DNA of 64,000 bases from Marivibrio sp040218065 (GTDB lineage: Bacteria; Pseudomonadota; Alphaproteobacteria; UBA8366; Aestuariispiraceae): NCBI RefSeq assembly GCF_040218065.1, contig NZ_JAVJQE010000008.1, positions 310,001-374,000 of the forward strand, read 5' to 3'. Position numbers and translations under genes: made by a program. Under the pieces are notes generated by a model. It saw only the letters and a list, made by a program, of their open reading frames with translations, was not told the DNA's origin and did no database searches. Shown in pieces: positions 40,777-50,558 of the stretch; the stretch's first letter is position 1; each line of letters opens with the position of its first letter.

Positions 40777-42342
40777 ATGACCGGTTGGAAGACGACGCGT
40801 TTTACCACGACGAGGCGGGGGTTCCTGGCGGCGGGCGGCGCCGTCGGCGCGGCGGCGATGCTTCCCAAGTGGGTCGGGCCGGCGCAGGCCGCGGAGCGCG
40901 TGTTGAATCTGCGACTTGACGCGGACAATGCGATTCTCGACCCCGGCTACATGGTCGGCGGCTCGGAGATCGAGGCGCAGAAGCAGTGTCTGCCGTTTCT
41001 CGCGCAGTATGTGGTCGAGGACGGCGCGGTCGGCTGGGAGCCCACCTATTTCGTGAGCAAGCTGGAGCAGCGCGACCCCACCCACATCGATTTCGAGCTG
41101 GCCGAAGGGCTGATGTGGAGCGGCGATTTCGGCCCGGTGCTGGCGTCCGACGTGAAGTACAGCTACGAGCGGATGAAGACCACCGACTGGAGCGGCTATT
41201 TCGACGCCTTCGAGCGGGTCGACGTCACGGGCGAGCGCTCCGGCACGATCGTCCTCAACAAGCCCTTCGCGCCCTTCATCGTGATCACGCTGTGCCACGG
41301 GCCGGGGGCGGTCCTCTCCGAGAAGGCGATGATGGCGGTCGGAGAGAAGTTCACGACCGAGTTCCCTGCGATCTGCGGGCCTTACGTCTATGAACAGATC
41401 CCCGGCCAGCGCGCGGTCTTCACGCCCAATCCGGACTGGACCGGGCCGAAGCCGGACTTCGACCGGGTGAACTGCAACGTCATCACCGAGATGAAGGGCG
41501 CGGAGCTCGCCTTCGAGGCGGGCGAGCTGCACTGCACCGAGATCGGCACCGACACGCTGGCGCGCTATGCGGACGAGATGCCGGCCGGCGCCAAGGTGAC
41601 GGCCGCAGGCGAACTGCAGTATCTCTGGCTCGGCATGAACACCCAGCATCCGAAGCTGCAGAACAAGCTGGTGCGTCGCGCCATCCAGCACGCGGTGGAC
41701 GTCGAGGCGATCAACCAGGGCGCCTATTCCGGCGTGGTCACGCGGTCCTACGGCAATGTCTGCCCGGGGCTGATCGGCCAGCGCACGACCACCCGCTACT
41801 ACACGCACGACGTCGCCAAGGCGCGCGAGCTCTTGGAGGAATCCGGCGTGCGCGGGTTGGAGCTGACGCTGAAAGTGCTGAACAACCAGGAGCGCATGCT
41901 GGGCGCCCAGATCATTCAGGCGAACCTGGCGGCGATAGGGATCACGGTTAAGATCCTCCCGCAGGACGCCGGGCCGTTCTGGGAGATGGGCCAGGAGAGC
42001 AAGGGGGAGCAGTGGAAGGATCTGGAGCTGTTCACCATGCGCTTCGCCACCACCCCCGACCCCTATGAGGCGATGCAGTGGTTCGTCTCCAGCCAGGTCG
42101 GCGTCTGGAACTGGGAGCGCTGGACGGATCCGGAGTTCGACCGTCTCTACGAGGAAGGCCTGGGCGAGACCGATCCGGCCAAGCGCGCCGAGATCTATCT
42201 GCGCATGCAGGACATCATGGAGGAGACGGGCGCCTACGTCTGGATCAACCATGAGCCGGAGGTCTACGTTCACGCGGACGACGTCGAGATCAGCGCCGCC
42301 CCGTCGGCCGAACTCGACTACCGCCGGTTCCGGCAGCTTTAA
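40777..42342 (+). CDS. ABC transporter substrate-binding protein, family 5 (peptide type)
   Basis: 521-residue extracytoplasmic receptor of the DppA/OppA family. A twin-arginine signal is visible (TTRRGFLAAGGAVGAAAMLP) with a likely cut after PAQAA. Family segments include WEPTYFVSKLEQRDPTHIDF, ADGLMWSGDFGPVLASDVKY-like text (reads AEGLMWSGDFGPVLASDVKY) and LVRRAIQHAVDVEAINQGAY. It feeds the permease pair and fused ATPase that follow. The ligand is unknown; peptides, or ester/amide conjugates cut by the neighbouring hydrolase, are possible. The start follows GGACGGAGGCG. Confidence 0.92.
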   Translation: MTGWKTTRFTTTRRGFLAAGGAVGAAAMLPKWVGPAQAAERVLNLRLDADNAILDPGYMVGGSEIEAQKQCLPFLAQYVVEDGAVGWEPTYFVSKLEQRDPTHIDFELAEGLMWSGDFGPVLASDVKYSYERMKTTDWSGYFDAFERVDVTGERSGTIVLNKPFAPFIVITLCHGPGAVLSEKAMMAVGEKFTTEFPAICGPYVYEQIPGQRAVFTPNPDWTGPKPDFDRVNCNVITEMKGAELAFEAGELHCTEIGTDTLARYADEMPAGAKVTAAGELQYLWLGMNTQHPKLQNKLVRRAIQHAVDVEAINQGAYSGVVTRSYGNVCPGLIGQRTTTRYYTHDVAKARELLEESGVRGLELTLKVLNNQERMLGAQIIQANLAAIGITVKILPQDAGPFWEMGQESKGEQWKDLELFTMRFATTPDPYEAMQWFVSSQVGVWNWERWTDPEFDRLYEEGLGETDPAKRAEIYLRMQDIMEETGAYVWINHEPEVYVHADDVEISAAPSAELDYRRFRQL

Positions 42343-42417
42343 GGGGCGGGACGGCGGGCGGCGGCGCCTGGGAGCCGCCGCTCGCCGCTCTATCCGGGCC
42401 GCGAGAGGAGACCCGGC

Positions 42418-43362
42418 GTGCTGAGCTACATCCTGAAGCGCTTAGGCCTCTCGCTGGCGGTCGTCGTCGCCGTGGTGCTGGTGCTGTTCTCGCTCCTGCA
42501 CCTGATCCCCGGCGATCCCGCGACCGTCGCCCTCGGCCCGCGCGCAACGCCCGAGGCGGTTCAGCGTTACGCCGAGAAGATGCATCTCGACAAGCCGGTC
42601 GTGATGCAGTTCCTGATCTATGTGAAGAATGCGGCGCTGGGCGATCTGGGCGTCGACGTGTTCTCGAACCGCTCCGTCGCGCAGATCGCGATCGACCGGA
42701 TGGGCTTCACCGTCGCGCTAGTCTCTGTGAGCCTGGCCTGGGCGGTTTTGCTGGGCGTGCCGCTCGGCTGTCTGGCGGCGGTGCGGCCGAACAGCTGGAT
42801 CGACCGGCTGGCGGCCGTCCTCTCGGTCGGTACGATCGCGATTCCCTCCTTCGTCGTGTCGATCTGGGCGCTGCTGCTGTTCTCGCTCGAGCTGAGATGG
42901 CTGCCCGCCATGGGCGCGGGCGAGCCGGGCGATCCGCTGGACCAACTGCATCACCTGGCCTTGCCGGCGCTGGCCGTCGGTCTCGGATGGGTCGGCTATC
43001 TGGCGCGCATGGTGCGCGCTTCGATGCTGGAGGTGATGGGCGAGCCCTATATTCGCGCCGCGCACGCCTTCGGCCTGCCGCCGCGTCGGGTCGTCTACGG
43101 CTACGCGTTGCGTGTCGCGATTCTGCCGACTGTGACGCTGATCGGCATGGGGTTCAGCGGCCTGCTCTCCGGCGCGGTCTTCGCCGAAATCATCTTCGCG
43201 CGACCCGGAATCGGAAAATTGATCTTCGATTCCGTCATGAACCGGAACTTCCCCGTGGTGCAGGGCGCGGTGCTGCTGACGACCGCGCTCTACATCGTCA
43301 TCACGCTGATCAGCGACCTCGTCGTCGCGTGGCTGGATCCCCGTGTCCGTGAAACCCTCTGA
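42418..43362 (+). CDS. ABC transporter permease, DppB type
   Basis: 314-residue inner-membrane protein with six predicted helices. It opens LSYILKRLGLSLAVVVAVVL and carries FSLLHLIPGDPATVALG, the DppB family opening, and the EAA loop YIRAAHAFGLPPRRVVYGYA. The start is a GTG at 42418 behind GAGAGGAG, 75 bp after the receptor gene. Its end overlaps the next permease gene by 20 bp. Confidence 0.92.
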   Translation: MLSYILKRLGLSLAVVVAVVLVLFSLLHLIPGDPATVALGPRATPEAVQRYAEKMHLDKPVVMQFLIYVKNAALGDLGVDVFSNRSVAQIAIDRMGFTVALVSVSLAWAVLLGVPLGCLAAVRPNSWIDRLAAVLSVGTIAIPSFVVSIWALLLFSLELRWLPAMGAGEPGDPLDQLHHLALPALAVGLGWVGYLARMVRASMLEVMGEPYIRAAHAFGLPPRRVVYGYALRVAILPTVTLIGMGFSGLLSGAVFAEIIFARPGIGKLIFDSVMNRNFPVVQGAVLLTTALYIVITLISDLVVAWLDPRVRETL

Positions 43363-44245
43363 CGCCGTCCCGGATCTGGATCGCGAGCGCGAGAGCGCCG
43401 CGCGCGAGCGGCGCGCGACGCTGGGCGCATTCTTGCGCAATCCGCTCGGCGTCACCGGCCTCGTCCTGGTGCTGCTGTTCTTCGCCAGCGCGATCTTCGC
43501 GCCCTGGATCGCGCCTTACGATCCCAACGCGATGGACATCCCCGACCGGCTGGCCGACCCCAGCCTTGAGCATCTGGCCGGCACCGACCAGCTCGGCCGC
43601 GACACCTTCTCGCGCGTGCTGCACGGCGGGCGCGTCGCCTTGAAGGTGGCCGCGATCGGGGTCTCCGTGGCGCTCGCCGTCGGGCTCGTTCTCGGCATGC
43701 TGGCGGGGTTCGGGCCGCGCTGGCTGGATAACTTGTTGCTGCTCGTCTTCGACACGGTGCGCGCCTTCCCGACCATCGTGCTGGCGCTCGCCACCGTGGC
43801 GCTGACGGGACCCAGCCTCGAGATGGTGCTGGCGATCGTCATCATCACCTCGATCCCGCAATATGCGCGCATGGCGCGCACCGCCACGCTCGCCCTCAAG
43901 AATACGGAGTTCATCCTGGCCGAACGCTCGCTCGGCGCTTCGACCGCGCGGATATTGCGCGAGCACGTCATGCCGAACGTCATCGGCCCGCTTCTGATCC
44001 TGGCGGCGATGGACGTTCCGGTGGTGGTGACGGTGGAGGCGGGGTTGAGCTTCCTGGGCCTCGGCGTGCTGCCGCCGACGGCGAGCTGGGGCACGATCCT
44101 CAACGAAGGCTATCTGGTGATCCGCGAGACGCCGTGGATGGTGCTGGCGGGCGGCGTGCCGCTGGTGCTGACGACGCTCGGCTTCACCTTCCTCGGCGAG
44201 GCGCTGCGCGACGTCTTCGATCCCAGGCTGAGCAAGGGGAGATAG
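43343..44245 (+). CDS. ABC transporter permease, DppC type
   Basis: 300-residue inner-membrane protein of the OppC/DppC type: NPLGVTGLVLVLLFFASAIF (first helix), LAGTDQLGRDTFSRVLHGGR, and the EAA loop ILAERSLGASTARILREHVM with PNVIGPLLI. The GTG at 43343 gives a 20-bp overlap with the previous gene; a later start would drop only the soluble N-terminal tail. It forms the channel with the DppB-type subunit. Confidence 0.9.
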   Translation: MSVKPSDAVPDLDRERESAARERRATLGAFLRNPLGVTGLVLVLLFFASAIFAPWIAPYDPNAMDIPDRLADPSLEHLAGTDQLGRDTFSRVLHGGRVALKVAAIGVSVALAVGLVLGMLAGFGPRWLDNLLLLVFDTVRAFPTIVLALATVALTGPSLEMVLAIVIITSIPQYARMARTATLALKNTEFILAERSLGASTARILREHVMPNVIGPLLILAAMDVPVVVTVEAGLSFLGLGVLPPTASWGTILNEGYLVIRETPWMVLAGGVPLVLTTLGFTFLGEALRDVFDPRLSKGR

Positions 44246-44252
44246 CGCAAGG

Positions 44253-46334
44253 ATGGACGCCGACGCCGCCCCGCTGCTCGAGATCGATCGCCTGTCGCTC
44301 GCCTTTCACACCGCGCGCGGACGCGTCCAGGCGCTGCGTGAGGTGAGTTTCTCCGTCCCGCGCAACCGGATCGTCGGGGTGGTCGGCGAAAGCGGTTCGG
44401 GCAAGAGCACCGTGCTCTGGTCGATCCTGGGCTTGCTGGCGGGCAACGCCGAGGTGACCGGCGGGGCCGTGCGTTTCGCCGAGCGCGACGTGCTGGCCTT
44501 GGCCGAACGCCAGCGGCGCGCGCTGCGCGGCGAGGAGGTGTCGGTCGTCTTTCAGGATCCGATGACCTCCCAGATCCCGGTGCTGACCTACGCCCGGCAG
44601 ATGCGCGACATCCTCTATCGGCGACGGGGGATGAGCGTCGCCGAAAAACGCCGCCTCGCGGCCGAGATGCTGGGCAAGGTCGGCATCCCGGATCCGGGTG
44701 CGCGCATCGACCAATATCCGCATCAATTCTCCGGCGGGATGCGCCAGCGCGCCGGGATCGCGATGGCGCTGCTGACCGATCCCGCGCTGCTGCTGGCGGA
44801 CGAGCCGACCACGGCGCTCGACGTCACGATGGAGGCGCAGATCGTCCAGCTGCTGCGCGACCTGCAGCGCGAGTTGCAGTCAACCGTGATCGTCGTCTCG
44901 CACAATCTGGGGCTGATCGCAGAGATGTGCGACGACGTCGTCGTGATGTACGCCGGCGAGGTGGTGGAGGCCGGTCCCGTCCGCCGAATCTTCCACGACG
45001 CCCGCCACCCCTACACCCGCGCGCTTCTGGAGTGCGATCCTGCGCGGATCGTCGAGAAGACGCGCATTCTGCCGGTGATCCCCGGCGACATCCCGGACCT
45101 GACCCGTCCGCCGCCGGGCTGCGTCTTTGCCGATCGCTGTCCCAAGGCGATGGAGATCTGCCGCACGACCCCGCCCTCTGAGGCGCGCGACGAGGCCGGC
45201 GGGCGCGCGCGCTGCCACCTGTTGAACGGCCCAGGCCGCGATCCCGATTGGCCGCCGCCGTCGGAGGTGATCACTGTTTTTCAAGGGGGAGCCGGCGCCG
45301 GTTCGCCGCCGAAAGTCGAACCCGCGCCGAGCGAGCGTCCGCCGACGGAGGAGTCGCTTCTGGACGTGCAGGGCCTGCGCGTGCGCTTCCCGACCATGGG
45401 GCCGATCAAGGCGAAGCTGTCGGGCGTCGCGGACCCGTTCGTCGACGCGGTGCTCGACGTCTCCCTCAGCGTCAAGCCCGGCGAGACGGTGGGCCTCGTC
45501 GGGGAAAGCGGCTCGGGCAAGACGACGTTGGGCCGGACGATCCTCAATCTGGTCGCGGCGTATGCGGGCTCGGTCCGCTTTGAGGGCGAGGAGACGCTGG
45601 GCCTGAGCGAGCGGCGCTTCAAGCGGCTGCGGCGCGACATGGCGATGATGTTCCAGGATCCGGTGGGGTCGCTCAGCCCGCGCAAGACGGTGCGCGCGCT
45701 GATCACCGAGCCGTTCGACATTCACGGCGTGGGCGACGTCGACCGCGATGCGGAGGCGGAGCGGTTGTGCGATCTGGTGCGGCTGCCCAAGGCGTTCCTC
45801 AGCCGCTATCCGCATCAACTCTCCGGCGGACAGGCGCGGCGGGTCGGCGTGGCGCGCGCGTTGGCGCTTCGCCCGAAGCTGATCATTGCGGACGAGCCGA
45901 CGGCGGGCCTCGACGTTTCGGTTCAGGGAGAGATCCTGAACCTGATGCGCGAGCTGCAGGAAGCGCACGGCCTCGGCTATCTGATCATCACCCACAATCT
46001 TCCCGTCGTACGCCATATCAGCGATCGGCTGGCAATCATGTATCTCGGCCGGATCGTCGAGCAGGGACCGTCCGAGGCGATCTTCAACCAGCCGGCGCAC
46101 CCCTACACGCAAGCGCTGGTCCGCGGCGTGCCGCAGCCCGACCCCGATCTTCGGCGCGACGAACTCGCCGTCACCGGCGAAGCGCCCAGCCTCTTGAAGC
46201 GCCCGCCCGGCTGCGACTTCCACACCCGCTGCCCCTACGCCGACGAGCGTTGCGCGCGCGAGGTCCCGCGGGCGGAGGAGATCCAGCCCGGCCGCCATGT
46301 CGCGTGCTGGCGCCCGCTGGTGGAGCGGGTCTGA
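44253..46334 (+). CDS. Fused double ATPase of a peptide-type ABC transporter
   Basis: 693-residue protein joining DppD-like and DppF-like ATPases. First half: Walker A GVVGESGSGKSTVLW, signature FSGGMRQRAGIAMALL, Walker B LLLADEPTTALDV. Second half: Walker A LVGESGSGKTTLGRTI, signature LSGGQARRVGVARALA, Walker B LIIADEPTAGLDV. Each half ends with the oligopeptide-transporter Cys motif (CVFADRCPKAMEIC and CDFHTRCPYADERC). It powers the transporter of the three preceding genes and starts 7 bp after the second permease. Confidence 0.93.
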   Translation: MDADAAPLLEIDRLSLAFHTARGRVQALREVSFSVPRNRIVGVVGESGSGKSTVLWSILGLLAGNAEVTGGAVRFAERDVLALAERQRRALRGEEVSVVFQDPMTSQIPVLTYARQMRDILYRRRGMSVAEKRRLAAEMLGKVGIPDPGARIDQYPHQFSGGMRQRAGIAMALLTDPALLLADEPTTALDVTMEAQIVQLLRDLQRELQSTVIVVSHNLGLIAEMCDDVVVMYAGEVVEAGPVRRIFHDARHPYTRALLECDPARIVEKTRILPVIPGDIPDLTRPPPGCVFADRCPKAMEICRTTPPSEARDEAGGRARCHLLNGPGRDPDWPPPSEVITVFQGGAGAGSPPKVEPAPSERPPTEESLLDVQGLRVRFPTMGPIKAKLSGVADPFVDAVLDVSLSVKPGETVGLVGESGSGKTTLGRTILNLVAAYAGSVRFEGEETLGLSERRFKRLRRDMAMMFQDPVGSLSPRKTVRALITEPFDIHGVGDVDRDAEAERLCDLVRLPKAFLSRYPHQLSGGQARRVGVARALALRPKLIIADEPTAGLDVSVQGEILNLMRELQEAHGLGYLIITHNLPVVRHISDRLAIMYLGRIVEQGPSEAIFNQPAHPYTQALVRGVPQPDPDLRRDELAVTGEAPSLLKRPPGCDFHTRCPYADERCAREVPRAEEIQPGRHVACWRPLVERV

Positions 46335-46361
46335 GGCGCCTCCGGTCGCCCGGTATCGACG

Positions 46362-46405
46362 CGGCGGCCTCCAAGCGGCCGGCCTCCACGCGGCCGGCCT
46401 CGACG
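46362..46405. repeat. Short tandem repeat, about 15-bp unit, three copies
   Basis: CGGCGGCCTCCAAG, CGGCCGGCCTCCACG and CGGCCGGCCTCGACG follow each other directly between the convergent ATPase and dehydrogenase genes. It is probably slippage-derived; no T-run indicates a terminator. Confidence 0.65.
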
Positions 46406-46433
46406 CGTCCGACAGCGATGCGTTTCGGGCCTG

Positions 46434-47384
46434 TCAGCCGCGTTGCGCGGCCTTAAGGAAGCCTAGGATCAGGCGATCGCGTTCGGCCATCATCTCGCTC
46501 GTGCTGCGACCGCCCATCTCGGCCGCCACGCCGTCGGCGAGCGCCTTGGCGGTCTCCTCGTCCAGCGTGACGCCGTCGTCCAGGCTCTCCCACCAGCGAT
46601 GGAAGCTGGGGGCGTAGCGGCGGCAGAATTCCGCCATCCCGGCTTCGCCCGCGCCGAGGCCGAACAGCATATGCGGCCCCATGGCCGCCCAGCGCAGGCC
46701 CGGGCCGGCCCAGATCGCGCGGTCGACGTCCTCGACGCTGGCGACGCCGTTCTGCACCAGGCTCACCGCCTCGCGCCACAGGGCCGCCTGCAGGCGGTTG
46801 GCGACGTGACCCGGGACCTCCTTGTTGACCCGGATCGTCGTCTTGCCGCAGGCGGCGTAGAAGGCCTCCGCCGCCGTCAGCGCGGATTCTTCCGTGCGTT
46901 CATTCCCCATGACCTCGACCAGCGGGATCAGATGCGGCGGGTTGAAGGGGTGGCCGAGGACGAAGCGCGCCGGGTCTTTCCAGCCGCCCTGCATCTCCGT
47001 CACCGTCAGGCCTGAGGCGGAGCTGGCGACCACCGCGTCCGGCGCCAGCGCCGGTTCGACCCGGCGGTAGAGGTCGTGCTTGATCTCGATCCGCTCCGGC
47101 GCGCTTTCCTGGATGAAGCGCGCGCCCTCGACCGCGTCCTCCGGCGCGGCGACGACGGGGACTTCGGGCGGCGCCTCGGTCTTCGCGACGCCCAGGGCCT
47201 GCAGGCTCGGCCAGGCGCGGGCGGCGTAGGCGGCGATCGCCTCGCCTGCGCCGTCGGCCGGATCGTAGACCGTGACGCGGCAGCCGCAGGCCGCGAACAG
47301 CGTCGCCCAGCTGGCTCCGATGACGCCCCCGCCCAAACAGGCGACGGGCAGGCCGTTCAGGGTTGAGAAGTCGGCGTCGGTCAT
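46434..47384 (-). CDS. 3-hydroxyacyl-CoA dehydrogenase family protein, L-carnitine dehydrogenase-like
   Basis: 316-residue NAD-dependent dehydrogenase. The N-terminal Rossmann motif is VACLGGGVIGASWATLFAAC, followed by VVASSASGLTVTEMQGGWKD, VLGHPFNPPHLIPLVEVMGN (catalytic His region) and PGHVANRLQAALWREAVSLV. This pattern and length match L-carnitine dehydrogenases, which oxidise L-carnitine to 3-dehydrocarnitine. A BKACE gene, the enzyme for the next step, lies in the same operon, supporting this. The thioesterase domain fused to some homologues is absent. It is the last gene of the six-gene minus-strand run, 3 bp after the SDR. Confidence 0.8.
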   Translation of the reverse strand: MTDADFSTLNGLPVACLGGGVIGASWATLFAACGCRVTVYDPADGAGEAIAAYAARAWPSLQALGVAKTEAPPEVPVVAAPEDAVEGARFIQESAPERIEIKHDLYRRVEPALAPDAVVASSASGLTVTEMQGGWKDPARFVLGHPFNPPHLIPLVEVMGNERTEESALTAAEAFYAACGKTTIRVNKEVPGHVANRLQAALWREAVSLVQNGVASVEDVDRAIWAGPGLRWAAMGPHMLFGLGAGEAGMAEFCRRYAPSFHRWWESLDDGVTLDEETAKALADGVAAEMGGRSTSEMMAERDRLILGFLKAAQRG

Positions 47385-47387
47385 GAT

Positions 47388-48158
47388 TCAGAAAAGCCCC
47401 GGGTTGAGCGGCGAGGCGGCGGTGAGCCCCCCGTCGACGGTGACGGTCTGGCCGGTGACGAAGGCGCTGGCGTCGGAGGCGAGCCAAACCGCCGCTTCGG
47501 CGATGTCTTGCGGTTGGCCGAAGCGTCCGGCCGCGTGCCGGGCCAGCGCGTCGCGCTGCGCGGCCTCAGGATCGCGGGCGAGCGCGAAGCCGGCCTCCGC
47601 CATCTCGGTCATGATCCAGCCGGGTTTGATCGCATTGCAGCGGATTCCGTCCGCGCCGTGATCCACCGCGATCGAGCGGGTCAGGCCGTGCACGAAGGCC
47701 TTGCTGGCGTTGTAGAGCGCCATCTGGGGGTCGGCTGTATCGCCCGAGATCGAGCCGATGTTGACGATCGACCCGCCGCCGGCGCGCCGCATCGCGGGGA
47801 TCGCCGCGCGCGCCATCTGGAAGACGCCCTTGGCGTTGGCGCCCATGACGGCGTCCCAGTCGGCGTCGCTCGACTGCTCGACCGTCTTTTCCACCTGCAC
47901 GCCGGCGTTGTTGACCAGGATGCGGAGCGCGCCGAAGGCCTCCTCCGCCCCCGCGACCAGGGCCGCGCATTGGTCCGGGTCGCTCACGTCGGCGCGGCGC
48001 CAGGCGACGTCGTCCGGCAGGTCGTCGGGCCGCTCGCCCCGGCCGCAGGTCAGGACCTGCGCGCCGGCCGCCCGGTAAGCCTCGACGATCGCGCGGCCGA
48101 TGCCGCGCGCCCCGCCGGTGACGATCGCGGTGCGGCCGTCCAGCACGCGCGCGCTCAT
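47388..48158 (-). CDS. SDR-family oxidoreductase
   Basis: 256-residue classical short-chain dehydrogenase. Cofactor motif VTGGARGIGRAIVEAY, NNAGVQ, catalytic Ser (NIGSISGD) and YNASKAFVH with the Tyr-x3-Lys pair are present; PGWIMTEMA follows. Its substrate is unknown. The start overlaps the aldehyde dehydrogenase stop by 4 bp, and its stop lies 3 bp before the carnitine dehydrogenase-like start. Confidence 0.9.
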   Translation of the reverse strand: MSARVLDGRTAIVTGGARGIGRAIVEAYRAAGAQVLTCGRGERPDDLPDDVAWRRADVSDPDQCAALVAGAEEAFGALRILVNNAGVQVEKTVEQSSDADWDAVMGANAKGVFQMARAAIPAMRRAGGGSIVNIGSISGDTADPQMALYNASKAFVHGLTRSIAVDHGADGIRCNAIKPGWIMTEMAEAGFALARDPEAAQRDALARHAAGRFGQPQDIAEAAVWLASDASAFVTGQTVTVDGGLTAASPLNPGLF

Positions 48159-49576
48159 CCGTGCGCGACCATGACGTGGCGCACGGCGGTGTGGGCCTCG
48201 AGCGCGAAGACGGACATGTCGCAGCCCGTGCCGCTGCCGCGCATCGCGGCCCAGGGCATCTCCGGCGTGGCGACGCCGTGGGTGTTGACCCAGGTGAAGC
48301 CGAAGCGAAGGCGGCTCGCCACCCGCATCGCCCGCCCGACGTCGCGCGTCCAGACGGAGGAGGCGAGGCCGTAGGGACTGTCATTCGCCCAGGCCACCGC
48401 CTGATCGACGTCGTCGAACGGCGTCACGGTGACGACGGGGCCGAAGATCTCGGCCTGCACGGCCTCCGATTCCTGCGGCGCATGCGCGAGGATCGTCGGC
48501 TGGTAGAAGAAGCCCGCGCCGTCGCCGGCGGCCCCGCCGGCCGCGGCTTCGACCCCGGGCGTCTCAAGCGCGCGCTCGACCATGCCGGCGACGCGGGCGC
48601 GCTGGTCGGCGCTGATGAGCGGGCCCATCTCCACGTCCGGCTCGCGCTGGGCGCCAACCTTGATCTCGCCCACCGCGCCGGCGAGGTCGGCGACGAACTC
48701 GTCGAAGCCCTTCTTCGGCGCATAGAGGCGGCAGGGTTGGGCGCAGTCCTGTCCGGCGTTGAAATAAGCGCCGCCGCGGACCGTCTCGATCACGGCGCCG
48801 CGGTCGGCGTCGTCGAAGATCAGCACCGGCGCCTTGCCGCCAAGTTCCAGATGCGTGCGCCGGATCTGTTGCGAGGCGGCGGCCATCGCGCGCTTGCCGG
48901 TCGCCGGCGAGCCGGTGATCGAGATCGCCTCGACCGTCGGATGGTTCAGCATCGCCTCGCCCACAACGGGCCCGCGGCCGTGCAGGACGTTCACGACGCC
49001 CTTGGGGAAGATCTCGTTGAGCGCGTCCGCGAAGCGCAGCAGGGAAAGCGGCGTCAGCTCCGAGGGCTTAAGCGTCAGCGTGCAGCCCGCCGCCAGCGCG
49101 GGCGCCAGCTTCCAGGAGGCCATCATCAGCGGATAGTTCCACGGCGCGATCGCCGCGACCGGTCCGACCGGGTCCCGTCGGATCATCGAGGTGTGGTCGG
49201 CGGCGTACTCCCCCGCCGCGACGCCGTGCTGGGTGCGGCAGGCGCCGGCGAAGAAGCGGAAGACGTCGGCGCACAGCGGCAGTTCTTCGCTGAGCGTCAG
49301 CGCGTGCGGCTTTCCGCAGTTGCGGCTTTCGATGTCGGCCAATTCTTCCTGCGCCGCCTCGAAGGCGTCGGCCAGCGCCAGCAGACGGCTCGCCCGCTCG
49401 CCCGGCGGGGTGCGCGACCAGCTTTCGAAGGCCTCGGCGGCGGCCCGCGCGGCGGCGTCGACCTGCTCGGGCGAGGCCTCGGGGACCTCTGCGATCGTCT
49501 CTCCCGTCGCCGGGTCCAGCACCGGCAGCGGCTCGCCCGCGCCGTCGACCCGTTCGCCGTTGATCAGCAGTTTCAT
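48155..49576 (-). CDS. Aldehyde dehydrogenase (aminobutyraldehyde/betaine-aldehyde type)
   Basis: 473-residue NAD-dependent aldehyde dehydrogenase. Catalytic Cys278 (FNAGQDCAQPCR) and Glu244 (HLELGGKAPVL) are present, along with AIAPWNYPLMMASWKLAPAL and ITGSPATGKRAM. The N-terminus KLLINGERVDGAGEPLPVLD resembles 4-aminobutyraldehyde and trimethylaminobutyraldehyde dehydrogenases. In a carnitine or betaine setting it could oxidise betaine aldehyde or trimethylaminobutyraldehyde. It lies 32 bp after the BKACE gene and overlaps the SDR by 4 bp. Confidence 0.9.
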   Translation of the reverse strand: MKLLINGERVDGAGEPLPVLDPATGETIAEVPEASPEQVDAAARAAAEAFESWSRTPPGERASRLLALADAFEAAQEELADIESRNCGKPHALTLSEELPLCADVFRFFAGACRTQHGVAAGEYAADHTSMIRRDPVGPVAAIAPWNYPLMMASWKLAPALAAGCTLTLKPSELTPLSLLRFADALNEIFPKGVVNVLHGRGPVVGEAMLNHPTVEAISITGSPATGKRAMAAASQQIRRTHLELGGKAPVLIFDDADRGAVIETVRGGAYFNAGQDCAQPCRLYAPKKGFDEFVADLAGAVGEIKVGAQREPDVEMGPLISADQRARVAGMVERALETPGVEAAAGGAAGDGAGFFYQPTILAHAPQESEAVQAEIFGPVVTVTPFDDVDQAVAWANDSPYGLASSVWTRDVGRAMRVASRLRFGFTWVNTHGVATPEMPWAAMRGSGTGCDMSVFALEAHTAVRHVMVAHG

Positions 49577-49608
49577 GGGCTCGCTCCTCGATCGATTGTC
49601 TTGGGGGC

Positions 49609-50553
49609 TCAGAACCCGACCTGATCGCCGCCCTTGAGGGCCAGGCGCTCGCGCGCCTCCGCCGGGGTCGCCAGGCTCAGGCCCAGCTCCTCCACGATGC
49701 GGCGGATCTTCGAGACCTGATGCGCGTTGCTTTCGGCCAGTTCGCCCCGCCCGATGTAGAGGCTGTCCTCCAGCCCGACGCGCAGATTGCCGCCCAGCAT
49801 CGCCGCCTGGGTCGCAAACGGCATCTGGTTCCGCCCGGCGGCCAGGACCGACCACTCGTAGTCGTCGCCGAACAGCGCGTCCGCCTTCTTGTGGAGGTGC
49901 ATCAGATTGTCGAGGTCGGCGCCCATCCCGCCCATAATCCCGAAGACCATCTGGACGAAGAAGGGCGGCTTCACGAGGCCCTGGTCGACGAACCAGGCCA
50001 GATTGTAGAGATGGCCGAGGTCGTAGCACTCGAACTCGAAGCGCGTGCCGTGCCCGTCGCCCAGCTCCTTCAGGATGTATTCGATGTCGGCGAAGGTGTT
50101 CTTGAAGATGAAGTCCTTCGTCATCTCCAGAAACTGCGGCTCCCAGTCGTGCTTCCAATCCTTGTACTTCTCCAGCAGCGGGAAAAGCCCGAAATTCAGC
50201 GACCCGACATTGAGGGAGGCCATCTCCGGCGAGGCCCGCATCGCCGCCCGCAGCCGCTCTTCGCGGGTCATGCCGAGGCCGCCGCCGGTGGAGATGTTCA
50301 CCACCGCGTCGGTCGACTGCTTGATGATCGGCAGGAACTCCATGAAGCGCGCGGCGCTGGGGTCCGGCTTGCCGGTTTCGGGGTCGCGGGCGTGCAGGTG
50401 GATGACGCTGGCCCCCGCCTCGGCGGCCGCGATCGCCTCGTCCGCGATCTGGCGCGGCGTGATCGGCAGATGGGGCGACATGGTCGGCGTGTGGATGCCG
50501 CCCGTTGGCGCGCAGGTGAGGATGACGGATTTCTGCTTTTTCTTAGAAGCCAT
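49609..50553 (-). CDS. Beta-keto acid cleavage enzyme (BKACE, DUF849)
   Basis: 314-residue TIM-barrel zinc enzyme. VILTCAPTGGIHTPTMSPHL is the family opening; metal-binding His residues lie in ASVIHLHARDPETGKP; VNISTGGGLGMTREERLRA and FECYDLGHLYNLAWFVDQGL follow. BKACE enzymes transfer an acyl group from a beta-keto acid to acetyl-CoA, releasing acetoacetate. With the carnitine dehydrogenase-like gene, 3-dehydrocarnitine is the best substrate guess, giving betainyl-CoA. The N-terminal MASKKKQKS start is 5 bp after the SDR stop. No thioesterase gene for betainyl-CoA is seen. Confidence 0.9.
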   Translation of the reverse strand: MASKKKQKSVILTCAPTGGIHTPTMSPHLPITPRQIADEAIAAAEAGASVIHLHARDPETGKPDPSAARFMEFLPIIKQSTDAVVNISTGGGLGMTREERLRAAMRASPEMASLNVGSLNFGLFPLLEKYKDWKHDWEPQFLEMTKDFIFKNTFADIEYILKELGDGHGTRFEFECYDLGHLYNLAWFVDQGLVKPPFFVQMVFGIMGGMGADLDNLMHLHKKADALFGDDYEWSVLAAGRNQMPFATQAAMLGGNLRVGLEDSLYIGRGELAESNAHQVSKIRRIVEELGLSLATPAEARERLALKGGDQVGF

Positions 50554-50558
50554 CGGGT